64,000 nucleotides of DNA, from positions 1,922,001 through 1,986,000 of the forward strand of contig NZ_CP125655.1 of assembly GCF_030053835.1 (NCBI RefSeq), in the 5' to 3' direction. This stretch comes from Cellulomonas sp. ES6. Its GTDB lineage: Bacteria; Actinomycetota; Actinomycetes; Actinomycetales; Cellulomonadaceae. The position numbers and the translations under genes are program-made. Position 1 is the first letter of the stretch. Every line of letters begins with the position of its first letter. Positions 43,883-52,239 of this stretch are shown here, one piece after another. The notes beneath the pieces are model-generated. The model did no database searches and was not told the DNA's origin. It worked only from the letters and a program-made list of their open reading frames with translations.

Positions 43883-45475
43883 ATGCACGTCGACCTGAGC
43901 ACCGCCGCGGCGCTCGAGCAGGTCGCTGCGCACCAGCCCGCCACGCCGAGCCTCGTCTACGGCACGGTGACCACCTCCGCCGGCGACCTCGCGCGGCAGG
44001 TCCGCACGCTCGCGGCGGCGCTCGCCCGGGCCGGGGTCGCGCCGGGCGACCGGGTGGTGCACGTCGGCCGCAACAGCGCCTCGCTGCTGCTGACCGTCCT
44101 GGCGTGCGCACCGCTGCGCGCGGTGGCCGTCCCGCTCGGCTTCCGCAGCGCACCCGCCGAGCTCGCGGTGCTGCTCGACCGGTGCGAGCCCCGCGCCGTG
44201 GTCGCCGAGCCGGCCCACGTCGAGGCCGTGGTGGCCTGGCGGGGCGGCCCGGACGTCGTGCGCGTGCAGGTCGACGACGACCCCCTCGCCGGCACCCCGG
44301 TCGCCGTGGACGGCTCCTGGCAGCGGTGGTCGGCGCTGCTCGCGGGCGGCGACCCCGGCACGACCGGCGGCGCCCGGGCCGACGACGCGGCGCTGCTGCT
44401 GTTCACCTCCGGCTCCTCGGGCCGGCCCAAGGGCGTCGTCCTCACGCACGCCAACCTGTGGTGGAGCGCCGTCGGCGCGGACGCCGCGTTCCGGACGGGC
44501 CGCGGCGGCACGACGCTCGCGGTCGCCCCGATGTCGCACATCGGCGGGCTGAACGGCCTCACGCTCCGCACGCTCGCCACCGGTGGCCGGGCGGTCGTCC
44601 GCCGGGCCTTCGACGCCGACGACGTGCTGCACGACATCGCGCGCCACCGCGTCGCGTCGCTGTTCGGGGTCCCGGCGATGTACGCGGCGCTGGCCCGCTC
44701 GCCGTGGTTCGACTCCCTCGACCTGACCAGCCTGCGCACGGCGCTGGTCGGCGGCGCCCCGCTCCCCGGGTCGCTGCTGCGCCGGTTCCTCGACCGCGGC
44801 GTCCCGCTCCAGCAGTCGTGGGGCATGACCGAGACCGCGCCGGCGTGCACGTGCGTGCCGCGGGACCGGGTCCGCGACCGCGGCACCACCGTCGGGCTGC
44901 CCCTCGCGCACATCCGGCTGCGGCTCGTCGACCCGGCCACGGGCGCCGACGTCGACGAGCCCGGCGCCCCCGGGGAGCTCTGGGTGTCCGGGCCGCAGGT
45001 CACGAGCGGCTACTGGCGCGACCCCGACGCGACGGCGCGGGCGTTCCCGGAGCCCGGCTGGCTGCGCACCGGTGACGTGGCGGTCCGGGACGCCGACGGC
45101 AGCTACCGCATCCGCGGCCGGATCGGCGACGTCATCAACACCGGCGGCGAGAAGGTGCACCCCGCCGAGGTCGAGGCCGCGCTCGAGGGCGGTCCGGGCG
45201 TCGGGGCGTGCGCGGTCGTCGGCCTGCCGGACGACGTGTGGGGCGAGACGGTCACCGCCGTCGTCGTCCCGGCGCCGGGCACCGTCCCGGACCTGGCGGA
45301 GCTGCGGGAGCACGCGGCGCGCGTCATCGGCCGGCACAAGCTGCCGCGGCGGCTCGTGCTGGTGGCGGAGCTGCCGACGACGGGCACCGGCAAGGTGGAC
45401 CGGGCGCAGGTCCGCGCCCTGGCGTCCGTCGCGGACGCCGAGCAGGTGCCGGCGTACACGCAGAGGGAGCACTGA
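43883..45475 (+). CDS. AMP-forming acyl-CoA ligase/synthetase (FadK-like)
   Basis: 530 residues of the ANL superfamily. The P-loop is FTSGSSGRPKG (about 172-182), A5 is QSWGMTETAP, A7 is LRTGDVAVRD, A8 is RIRGRIGDVINTGGEKVHP, and the C-terminal catalytic Lys is in TGTGKVDR. It converts a free carboxylate to acyl-CoA using ATP. ATG at 43883 is chosen because GGAGG lies 4 bp upstream; the in-frame ATG at 43817 would add an unlikely Pro/Gly-rich leader overlapping the hairpin. It completes the uptake-activation arm of the carboxylate module. Confidence 0.9.
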   Translation: MHVDLSTAAALEQVAAHQPATPSLVYGTVTTSAGDLARQVRTLAAALARAGVAPGDRVVHVGRNSASLLLTVLACAPLRAVAVPLGFRSAPAELAVLLDRCEPRAVVAEPAHVEAVVAWRGGPDVVRVQVDDDPLAGTPVAVDGSWQRWSALLAGGDPGTTGGARADDAALLLFTSGSSGRPKGVVLTHANLWWSAVGADAAFRTGRGGTTLAVAPMSHIGGLNGLTLRTLATGGRAVVRRAFDADDVLHDIARHRVASLFGVPAMYAALARSPWFDSLDLTSLRTALVGGAPLPGSLLRRFLDRGVPLQQSWGMTETAPACTCVPRDRVRDRGTTVGLPLAHIRLRLVDPATGADVDEPGAPGELWVSGPQVTSGYWRDPDATARAFPEPGWLRTGDVAVRDADGSYRIRGRIGDVINTGGEKVHPAEVEAALEGGPGVGACAVVGLPDDVWGETVTAVVVPAPGTVPDLAELREHAARVIGRHKLPRRLVLVAELPTTGTGKVDRAQVRALASVADAEQVPAYTQREH

Positions 45476-45497
45476 CCGCCCGGAGCACTGACCGCCC
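45466..45497. repeat. 16-bp perfect tandem duplication at the ligase stop codon
   Basis: GGAGCACTGACCGCCC occurs twice in direct succession (45466-45481 and 45482-45497), and the first copy includes the ligase stop codon. A small replication-slippage duplication without evident function. Confidence 0.7.
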
Positions 45498-45549
45498 GGG
45501 GCCTGCGCACGTCTGCTCCGCGCGCGCGTCCCGCCGATTCCCTCTTGTA

Positions 45550-45579
45550 TCGACATGTGTCAACATAGAGACATGTCGA
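45550..45579. promoter_or_regulatory. ArsR-type operator ahead of the acr3 operon
   Basis: TCGACATGT (45550-45558) and ACATGTCGA (45571-45579) form a perfect 9-bp inverted repeat. An inner TCGACA-TG-TGTCAA half-dyad sits in the left part. Its right arm contains the ATG of the 17-codon leader ORF. The sequence is far more AT-rich than its surroundings. Probable binding site for the ArsR domain encoded second in the operon. Confidence 0.65.
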
Positions 45580-45626
45580 ACCAGAGCGTCCGCGTCCTCA
45601 CCGCCGCCGCGGCGGCCACCCGATGA
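45573..45626 (+). CDS. 17-codon leader ORF translationally coupled to acr3
   Basis: ATG at 45573, inside the operator palindrome, encodes MSNQSVRVLTAAAAATR and stops with a TGA that overlaps the acr3 ATG (ATGA). acr3 has no clear ribosome-binding site of its own, so translation of the leader may deliver ribosomes to it. It may instead be a remnant of a longer upstream gene or of an earlier acr3 start. No similarity to a known protein is claimed. Confidence 0.4.
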   Translation: MSNQSVRVLTAAAAATR

Positions 45627-46732
45627 GCGCGCCGCAGCCCGACCTGACGGCGACGCGGGGCCGGCTGTCGACGCTCGACCGGTGGCTGCCGGCGTGGATC
45701 GGCCTCGCCATGGTCGGCGGTCTCGCGCTCGGGCGGTTCGTCCCCGCGCTGGGCGACCTGCTGGCCGACCTGGAGGTCGGCGGGATCTCCCTGCCGATCG
45801 CGCTCGGCCTGCTGGTGATGATGTACCCGGTGCTGGCCAAGGTCCGCTACGACCGCGTCGCCGCGGTCACCGGTGACACGCGGCTCCTGGTGAGCTCGCT
45901 CGCGCTGAACTGGGTGGTCGGGCCGGCGCTGATGTTCGCCCTGGCGTGGGTCTTCCTGCCCGACCTGCCCGAGTACCGCACCGGGCTGATCGTCGTGGGC
46001 CTGGCGCGCTGCATCGCGATGGTCGTCATCTGGAACGACCTCGCGTGCGGGGACCGCGAGGCGGCCGCGGTGCTGGTCGCGATCAACTCGGTGTTCCAGG
46101 TCGTGGCGTTCTCGCTGCTCGGCTGGTTCTACCTGGGCGTGCTGCCGGGCTGGCTCGGCCTGGACACCGACGGGCTGGACGTCTCGATCGGGCAGATCGC
46201 CGTCAACGTGCTGGTGTTCCTCGGCGTCCCGCTGGCCGCCGGGTTCGCGTCGCGGTGGATCGGCGAGCGCAGCCGCGGGCGCGACTGGTACGAGGAGCGC
46301 TTCGTGCCGCGCATCGGGCCGTGGGCGCTCTACGGGCTGCTGTTCACGATCGTGCTGCTCTTCGCGCTGCAGGGCGACGCCGTGACCTCGCGGCCGCTGG
46401 ACGTGGCGCGGATCGCGCTGCCCCTGCTCGTGTACTTCGCCGTGATGTGGGGCGTCGGCATGGTCGCGGGCCGCAGCCTCGGGCTGGGGTACGCCCGCTC
46501 GACCACGCTGGCCTTCACCGCGGCGGGCAACAACTTCGAGCTCGCGATCGCCGTCGCGATCGGCACGTTCGGCGCCACCTCCGGCCAGGCGCTGGCCGGG
46601 GTCGTCGGCCCGCTCATCGAGGTCCCGGTCCTGGTCGGCCTCGTCTACGTCAGCCTGTGGGCCGGCCGGCGCTGGTTCACCGGAACGGCTCGTCCCGCCA
46701 CCACCACCGCACCGCAGGAGGTCCGCTCATGA
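45623..46732 (+). CDS. acr3: Arsenite efflux permease of the ACR3 family
   Basis: 369 residues, ten predicted helices. The conserved Cys of helix 4 is in GLARCIAMVVIWN (Cys 130), essential in characterised ACR3 proteins. FTAAGNNFELAIAVAIG in helix 9 is also family-specific. It exports arsenite using the membrane potential. The start codon overlaps the leader ORF stop, and its own stop overlaps the next gene as ATGA. First full-length gene of the plus-strand arsenic operon, behind the operator at 45550. Confidence 0.93.
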   Translation: MSAPQPDLTATRGRLSTLDRWLPAWIGLAMVGGLALGRFVPALGDLLADLEVGGISLPIALGLLVMMYPVLAKVRYDRVAAVTGDTRLLVSSLALNWVVGPALMFALAWVFLPDLPEYRTGLIVVGLARCIAMVVIWNDLACGDREAAAVLVAINSVFQVVAFSLLGWFYLGVLPGWLGLDTDGLDVSIGQIAVNVLVFLGVPLAAGFASRWIGERSRGRDWYEERFVPRIGPWALYGLLFTIVLLFALQGDAVTSRPLDVARIALPLLVYFAVMWGVGMVAGRSLGLGYARSTTLAFTAAGNNFELAIAVAIGTFGATSGQALAGVVGPLIEVPVLVGLVYVSLWAGRRWFTGTARPATTTAPQEVRS

Positions 46733-47754
46733 CCACGACGACACCCCGCGCCGCCGCCGACGAGGACTGCGCCCCGCAGCCCTCGCCCGCCGACCACGCG
46801 ATGGGCCTGGACGCCGCGACGCAGGTCGCCGGCACGCTCAAGGTGCTCGGGGACCCGCTGCGCCTGCGGATGCTGTCGCTGATCGCGACCTCCCCGACCG
46901 GCGAGGCGTGCGTGTGCGACCTGGCGACGGTCGCCGACGTCTCCCAGCCGACCGTGTCGCACCACCTGAAGCTGCTCAAGGACGTCGGGCTGCTGACCTC
47001 CGAGCGGCGCGGGACCTGGGTCTACTACCGGGTGCAGCCCGCGCTGCGCGGCGCCGTCACCACCCTGCTGGACTCGTTCGCACCCGCGGCGGCCGAGGCG
47101 GCGCGCCTCGCACCGCTGACCGGGCTGACCGACGCCGAGACCGCCCTGACCCGGATCGCGGACCGGCTGGCCGCCGCGTTCCCCGACCGCGACCCCGCGG
47201 CGGTGCTGACCGTCGTCCGCGAGTCCTACACCGCCCTGGCGCGGTCCTCCGCGGTCCGGTCGCACCTGGTGGTCAACACCGAGCGGTTCGCCCGGCAGCG
47301 CCTCACCGACGCCGCCCGCGCCCTGGCCGCGGCGCAGACCCCGCACCGCCCCCAGGTCCTCTTCGTGTGCGTCGCCAACGCCGGACGGTCCCAGCTGGCC
47401 GCCGCGCTCCTGCACCACTACGCCGGCGACGCCGTCGTCGTGCGGTCCGCGGGCTCGGCACCCGCCGGCGAGGTGCACCCCGGGGTCCGCCCGCTGCTGG
47501 CCGAGCTCGAGGCCGACGCGGAGGCGTTCCCGAAGCCGCTGACCGACGACGCCGTCCGCGCCGCCGACGTCGTCATCACCATGGGCTGCGGCGACACCTG
47601 CCCGGTCCTGCCCGGCAAGCGCTACGAGGACTGGGTCGTCGGCGACCCGGCCCTGGCCTCCGACACCGGGGTGCGCGCGATCCGCGACGAGATCGACCGC
47701 CGCGTGCGCGCCCTGCTCGCCGACCTGCTGCCCGACCTGACCGTCCCCGCCTGA
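46729..47754 (+). CDS. ArsR regulator fused to arsenate reductase (ArsR-ArsC)
   Basis: 341 residues in three parts. Residues 25-115 are an ArsR winged helix with the As(III)-binding pair CVC (61, 63) in ACVCDLATVADVSQPTVSHHL. Residues 130-205 are a three-helix linker domain common in actinobacterial ArsC proteins. Residues 208-341 are a low-molecular-weight-phosphatase-fold ArsC with the P-loop CVANAGRS (Cys 214) and a CGDTC pair (287, 291). It would bind arsenite to relieve repression while reducing arsenate, probably with mycothiol/mycoredoxin. ATG overlaps the acr3 stop, with AGGAGG 7 bp upstream. Confidence 0.92.
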   Translation: MTTTTPRAAADEDCAPQPSPADHAMGLDAATQVAGTLKVLGDPLRLRMLSLIATSPTGEACVCDLATVADVSQPTVSHHLKLLKDVGLLTSERRGTWVYYRVQPALRGAVTTLLDSFAPAAAEAARLAPLTGLTDAETALTRIADRLAAAFPDRDPAAVLTVVRESYTALARSSAVRSHLVVNTERFARQRLTDAARALAAAQTPHRPQVLFVCVANAGRSQLAAALLHHYAGDAVVVRSAGSAPAGEVHPGVRPLLAELEADAEAFPKPLTDDAVRAADVVITMGCGDTCPVLPGKRYEDWVVGDPALASDTGVRAIRDEIDRRVRALLADLLPDLTVPA

Positions 47755-47773
47755 CCCTCCGAGGAGACCCCCC

Positions 47774-48193
47774 GTGAACGACGCCACCAAGCCCTCCGCC
47801 CTGTTCGTCTGCGTGCACAACGCCGGCCGCTCCCAGATGGCCGCCGGCTACCTGCGGCACCTGTCCGGCGGCGCCGTCGAGGTCCGCTCCGCCGGCTCGA
47901 TGCCCGCCGAGCAGATCAACCCGGTCGCCGTGGAGGCGATGCTCGAGGAGGGCATCGACATCCGCGCCGAGCGCCCCAAGGTCCTCACGACGGACGCGGT
48001 GAAGGCGTCCGACGTCGTCATCACGATGGGCTGCGGCGACGCCTGCCCGATCTTCCCCGGCAAGCGCTACGAGGACTGGGCGCTGGAGGACCCGGCCGGT
48101 CAGGGCATCGAGTCGGTCCGCCCGATCCGCGACGAGATCCGCCGCCGCGTCCTCGTGCTGCTCGACGAGCTCGGCGTGCAGCCGGTCGCCTGA
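47774..48193 (+). CDS. arsC: Arsenate reductase ArsC (LMW-phosphatase fold)
   Basis: 139 residues. Catalytic P-loop FVCVHNAGRS (Cys 13) and resolving-region cysteines in MGCGDACPIFPGKRYEDW (87, 91). Reduces arsenate to arsenite, the substrate of ACR3; the CxxNAGRS form suggests a mycothiol-dependent type. GTG at 47774 follows GAGGAGA, 19 bp after the fusion gene. Closely related to the ArsC half of that fusion, so probably a duplication. Confidence 0.93.
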   Translation: MNDATKPSALFVCVHNAGRSQMAAGYLRHLSGGAVEVRSAGSMPAEQINPVAVEAMLEEGIDIRAERPKVLTTDAVKASDVVITMGCGDACPIFPGKRYEDWALEDPAGQGIESVRPIRDEIRRRVLVLLDELGVQPVA

Positions 48194-48233
48194 TTCTCGG
48201 GACCGTTCCAGAAGGCGCAGGTACGCTCCATGG

Positions 48234-48581
48234 GTGCCGACCTCCGCAGCAGACGAGCGGCGCACCGACCCCGGTGCGCCGCCGCTGCGGACCGTCCGGC
48301 TGGTGCTCGCCCGCGAGGAGGCCGAGCGCACCGCGAGCGTGCTGCGGGCGGTGTCCGACCCGACCCGGCTGCAGCTGCTGAGCGTCGTGCACCACAGCCC
48401 GGACGGACGTGCCCGGGTCAAGGACCTGGCGGCGGCGCTCGAGCTGCGTTCACCCACGATCAGCCACCACGTGTCGATGCTCGTCGACGCGGGCGTGCTC
48501 GTCCGGGAACCCGCCGGGCGGGAGGCGTGGTACACGATCGTCCCGGATCGTCTCACGGCGATCGGCGACCTCCTGCGCTGA
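48234..48581 (+). CDS. ArsR-family regulator without the CVC metal site
   Basis: 115 residues. The winged helix-turn-helix includes LRAVSDPTRLQLLSVV and LRSPTISHHVSMLVDAGVL. Where ArsR sensors have CVCDL this protein has ARVKDL, so it either uses other ligands or senses something else. TACGCT at 48222-48227 ends 6 bp before GTG at 48234, giving a probable leaderless mRNA and its own promoter. It precedes the second HTH-ArsC fusion by 25 bp. Confidence 0.88.
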   Translation: MPTSAADERRTDPGAPPLRTVRLVLAREEAERTASVLRAVSDPTRLQLLSVVHHSPDGRARVKDLAAALELRSPTISHHVSMLVDAGVLVREPAGREAWYTIVPDRLTAIGDLLR

Positions 48582-48606
48582 GCGCCGCACCGCCGACCCC
48601 TGGGCG

Positions 48607-49518
48607 GTGGCGGCGGTGACCGGGGCCGCAGAGCAGGCGCTCGTCCTGGGAGACCCGGACGCCCTGCAGATCCTTGCCCTGCTCATGACCGATCCGCGCG
48701 GCGGGGCGGCTGCGCGCGACCTGATCGGCCCGGGCATGGCTGCGCCGCGGGTGAAGGCACGCCTGGCGGAGCTGGCGGGTGCGGGACTGGTCGAGGCCCA
48801 CTCCGCGGGTCCCGACCCGCTCTACGCCCCCACGGCCGCGGCTCTGATGCGGTTCGGATCCGTCGTCGAGCCCCACGCGGCGGTGGGGCCGGCGACGAGG
48901 CAGGTGCACGCCGCCGTGCTGGACCGGGTGTCGGTCCAGCTCGCGGGGTCGTTCCGCGGGGTGTTCGGCGAGCAGACGGTCCGGCGGTACGTCCAGGACA
49001 GCTACGACCTGCTCGCCGGGCGCGCACGCGTGGCGCAGCACCTCCCTGTGCTGGCCGCCCGGTTCGCGGCCGACCGCCTCGCCGCGCTGGCGGCCGGCGA
49101 GGGCCCGCGCTCGCGTCGGCAGCCGGAGGTCCTGTTCGTCTGCGTCCGCAACGCTGCGCGGTCGCAGATCGCCGCGGCCGCGCTGCGCCACCACGCGGGG
49201 ACCTCGGTCGGGGTGCGGACCGCCGGGTCGGCACCCGCTGCGAGGATCGACCCGGTCGTCTCCGACGCCATCACCCGTCGCGGATGGCCCCTGGCGCTCG
49301 AGTTCCCCAAGCCGCTGACCGACGAGGTGGTGCGCGCCGCGGACTACGTGGTCAGCCTCGGCTGCGGGGACGCGTGCCCCGTGTACCCCGGCCGGCACTA
49401 CCTCGACTGGGAGGTCTCCGACCCGGTGGGGCGTGACGTCGACATCGAGTCCGTCGTCGAGGTCATCGACGGTCACGTCCTCGCGCTGATCGACCGGATG
49501 GAGCGGCCGACCTCCTGA
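48607..49518 (+). CDS. Second HTH-ArsC fusion with degenerate regulator half
   Basis: 303 residues. The N-terminal segment 1-75 keeps an ArsR-like pattern (DALQILALLMTD, then APRVKARLAELAGAGLVE) without metal cysteines. Residues 90-170 form the three-helix domain seen in the other fusion. Residues 175-303 are an ArsC domain with P-loop VCVRNAARS and CGDAC. The NAARS variant replaces the usual NAGRS. GTG at 48607 is the first start after the arsR stop; GTG at 48616 is an alternative. Likely co-transcribed with arsR at 48234. No strong ribosome site is visible. Confidence 0.8.
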   Translation: MAAVTGAAEQALVLGDPDALQILALLMTDPRGGAAARDLIGPGMAAPRVKARLAELAGAGLVEAHSAGPDPLYAPTAAALMRFGSVVEPHAAVGPATRQVHAAVLDRVSVQLAGSFRGVFGEQTVRRYVQDSYDLLAGRARVAQHLPVLAARFAADRLAALAAGEGPRSRRQPEVLFVCVRNAARSQIAAAALRHHAGTSVGVRTAGSAPAARIDPVVSDAITRRGWPLALEFPKPLTDEVVRAADYVVSLGCGDACPVYPGRHYLDWEVSDPVGRDVDIESVVEVIDGHVLALIDRMERPTS

Positions 49519-49607
49519 CGTCCCGGCGCGCGGCGTACGAGCCTGTCACGCCGGGAGCAGAGGGGCGAGCAGCTCCTCGGCCCGCCCCGGGCGCGTGGTG
49601 CCCGCTC

Positions 49608-50423
49608 TCATGACCGACGAGCCGGCGCCCGGACGCTCACGGCGACAGGGTCGTGACGGACGTCGGACTCGACCGCCGCGACGTCCAGCCGGTAGCCGAT
49701 CCCCCGCACCGTGGCGATCGCCTCACGCGCGCCGACGTGCGCGAGGTGCCGGCGCAGGCGGGCGACGGTCGCCACGAGGTTGCCGTCCTGGTCGGACGTC
49801 GACGGCCACAACCGGCAGAGCCGCTCGCGGGGGACGACGCGACCGGACGACTGCACCAGCGCGAGCAGGACGTCCATCTCCCTGCGGGCGAGGCCCAGCG
49901 CAGCTCCGCGGAGCGTCGCCTCGTAGGCGCCCGTGTCCACGACCAGATCCCCGGCCGACAGCACCGACCCGTCCGGTGGGCGGGTCGGCCACGCTTCGCC
50001 GAGCCGGGCCAGGAGGTCGTCGAGCTCCAGGGGGAGACGCAGGACGGGCTGCGCACCGGCCAGGACCGCGTCGGCCGGCGGCTGGCTGCGTGCCGGGTCC
50101 CAGGCCAGCAGGACGGGCAGCGCGAGCTCGTCGCGCAGCGCCTGCACCACCGGGCCGGTGCCCGGTCGGTCGCTCTCGACGACCAGCACCGCCACCTGTA
50201 CCGGGCGCGTCGCGAATCTCACGAGCGCGGCGTACGGGTCGGCACTCCGGAGCACCGCCAGGCCCGATCCCGCCAGGTCGTGCGCGAGCTCGTCGGACAG
50301 CGCGGACCCCGGGTCGATCACCCCGAGCGTCCCAGCAGCGCCCTCGCGGCGCCAGCCGCGCACCGCCTCCGCGGTCCGGCGGGACTGCGGCGTGCTGATC
50401 CGCCGCGTCGTCGTGGCAGTCAT
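49608..50423 (-). CDS. PhoB/OmpR-type winged-helix regulator with degenerate receiver
   Basis: 271 residues. Residues 32-146 have the fold pattern of a receiver, but only one of the two N-terminal acidic residues is present (VIDPGS, Asp 37). The phospho-acceptor Asp is Glu 83 (LVVESDRPG), and the switch Lys is missing (LRLPLE). Residues 155-250 are an OmpR/PhoB DNA-binding domain (LARREMDVLLAL, VATVARLRRHL, ATVRGIGYRLD). It lies 14 bp after pstB on the same strand, so it is probably expressed with the Pst transporter. Likely acts without phosphorylation. No sensor kinase is nearby. Confidence 0.85.
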   Translation of the reverse strand: MTATTTRRISTPQSRRTAEAVRGWRREGAAGTLGVIDPGSALSDELAHDLAGSGLAVLRSADPYAALVRFATRPVQVAVLVVESDRPGTGPVVQALRDELALPVLLAWDPARSQPPADAVLAGAQPVLRLPLELDDLLARLGEAWPTRPPDGSVLSAGDLVVDTGAYEATLRGAALGLARREMDVLLALVQSSGRVVPRERLCRLWPSTSDQDGNLVATVARLRRHLAHVGAREAIATVRGIGYRLDVAAVESDVRHDPVAVSVRAPARRS

Positions 50424-50437
50424 GATCTCTCCGGGTC

Positions 50438-51316
50438 TCAGCCGAACCGGCCGCTGATGTAGTCCTCGGTGCGCTGGTCGGCGGGCTTCTCGAACAGCCG
50501 CGCGGTGGTGTCGAACTCGACCAGCACGCCGTGCCGCTCGCCCGCGGCGTCGACGTCGGCGGTGAAGAAGGCGGTGCGGTCGGCGACGCGAGCCGCCTGC
50601 TGCATGTTGTGCGTGACGATGACGATCGTGTAGCGCTCACGCAGCTCGGCCATCAGGTTCTCGATGCGCAGCGTCGCGATCGGGTCGAGCGCGGAGCACG
50701 GCTCGTCCATCAGGATCACGTCCGGCTCGACAGCGATCGTGCGCGCGATGCACAACCGTTGCTGCTGCCCCCCGGACAGCCCGTAGGCGCTCTGCTTGAG
50801 CTTGTCCTTGACCTCGTCCCACAGCGCCGCCCGGGTCAGCGCCTCCTCGACCAGGTCGTCCATCGACGACGGCCGCATCCCGGTGACGCGGGGGCCGTAC
50901 GCGACGTTGTCGTAGATGGACTTGGGGAACGGGTTCGGCTTCTGGAACACCATGCCGATCCGGCGCCGGACCTCGATCGGGTCCACGCCCTTCGCGTAGA
51001 GGTCCTGGCCGTGGTAGCGCACGGACCCGGCGACCCGTGCGGAGTCCACCAGGTCGTTCATCCGGTTCAGGGACCGCAGGATGGTGGACTTCCCGCACCC
51101 GGACGGACCGATCAGCGCGGTGATCTCGTTGAGCCCGAACGTCAGGGACACGCCCTGCACGGCCTGGTACGGGCCGTAGTAGACGCTGACGTCCTCGCAC
51201 TCGAGGACCGGCGACGGGGTCTCCGGGATGTCCCTGTGCACGCCGGTGCGGGGGCGGGCGTCCACGGAGCCGGCGTCGTCCGGGTGCAGGTCGCGCCCGG
51301 TGGTGGTGCTCGTCAT
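50438..51316 (-). CDS. pstB: Phosphate ABC transporter ATPase PstB
   Basis: 292 residues. Walker A GPSGCGKS (about 70), PstB-typical Q-loop [16 protein letters not shown], signature [13 protein letters not shown] and Walker [14 protein letters not shown], switch His in VTHNM. The roughly 38-residue N-terminal extension is Asp/Arg-rich. ATG at 51316 has GAGGA 7 bp upstream. Energises high-affinity phosphate import with PstS, PstC and PstA encoded upstream. Confidence 0.96.
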   Translation of the reverse strand: MTSTTTGRDLHPDDAGSVDARPRTGVHRDIPETPSPVLECEDVSVYYGPYQAVQGVSLTFGLNEITALIGPSGCGKSTILRSLNRMNDLVDSARVAGSVRYHGQDLYAKGVDPIEVRRRIGMVFQKPNPFPKSIYDNVAYGPRVTGMRPSSMDDLVEEALTRAALWDEVKDKLKQSAYGLSGGQQQRLCIARTIAVEPDVILMDEPCSALDPIATLRIENLMAELRERYTIVIVTHNMQQAARVADRTAFFTADVDAAGERHGVLVEFDTTARLFEKPADQRTEDYISGRFG

Positions 51317-51339
51317 GTCGAAGTCCTCGGGGGACGGGG

Positions 51340-52239
51340 TCACCAGCGGCGCTGGGACCGGTTGCGGATGATGATCGCCAGCGCGTTCATGGCGAGCAGG
51401 ATCACCACGAGCAGCACCGACGCGGCGGCCGCCAGCTCGCGGAACCCCGCCTGGGGGCTGTTGGTCCACCCGAAGATCTGGATGGGCATCGTGGTGAACC
51501 CGCTCAGCAGCCCGTTCGGGTCGAACGAGATGAACACCAGGGCGCCGAGCAGCAGCAGAGGTGCGGCCTCGCCCAGGGCCCGCGACAGCGCCAGGATCGT
51601 CCCGGTGGAGATTCCCGGGACCGCGGCCGGCAGCGTGACCCGCCAGGTGGTCTGCAGCTCGGTCGCACCGAGCGCGAGGGACGCCTCACGCTGTTCACGC
51701 GGGACCGCGCGCAGCGCCTCTCGGGTCGAGATGATGATGACCGGCAGGATCAGCAGGGCCAGGGCGAGCGCTCCGCCGATGACGATGTTCTTGTTCTGCA
51801 CCCCGATGAGCGACAGGGTCCCGATGGCGAGCATCCCGTAGATGATCGACGGGATCGCCGACAGGTTCTGGATGTTCAGCTCCAGCAGCCGGTTGAACCG
51901 GCTGTGCCGGTCGGCGAACTCCTCCAGGTGCACCGCGGCGGCGATGCCGAGCGGGACCGCGAGCACCGCGGTGGTGCCGATCACCCACAGGGACCCCAGG
52001 ATGGCCGGCCGAGCACCGGCCTCCTCGGGCCGGGACGACGGGTACTCCGTGAGCAGTGTCGAGTCGAGGCGGTCGCCCGCCTCGACGATCGTGCTGACCA
52101 GGAGCGTCACCAGGGTCGCGAACGCGACGAGCAGGCTCACCCAGAGCAGGACCAGGAACAGCGTCGCGCCAGGGCTGCGCTCCCGGGAGCGCTGCCCGGT
52201 CGGCAGCGTCCGGACGAGAGGTCTGGAGGTGGCGGTCAT
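51340..52239 (-). CDS. pstA: Phosphate ABC transporter permease PstA
   Basis: 299 residues, six predicted helices and the EAA-type loop [20 protein letters not shown] (about 195-214) that contacts PstB. ATG at 52239 overlaps the pstC stop by one base (TGATG), so the two are translationally coupled. Forms the channel with PstC. Followed by pstB after 23 bp. Confidence 0.95.
   Translation of the reverse strand: MTATSRPLVRTLPTGQRSRERSPGATLFLVLLWVSLLVAFATLVTLLVSTIVEAGDRLDSTLLTEYPSSRPEEAGARPAILGSLWVIGTTAVLAVPLGIAAAVHLEEFADRHSRFNRLLELNIQNLSAIPSIIYGMLAIGTLSLIGVQNKNIVIGGALALALLILPVIIISTREALRAVPREQREASLALGATELQTTWRVTLPAAVPGISTGTILALSRALGEAAPLLLLGALVFISFDPNGLLSGFTTMPIQIFGWTNSPQAGFRELAAAASVLLVVILLAMNALAIIIRNRSQRRW

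Noticed and set aside
45476..45622. Mobile-element junction before the arsenic island, suggested by the 16-bp duplication
   Set aside because: No transposase, integrase or matching repeat was found at the other end. The duplication spans a stop codon and looks like slippage.
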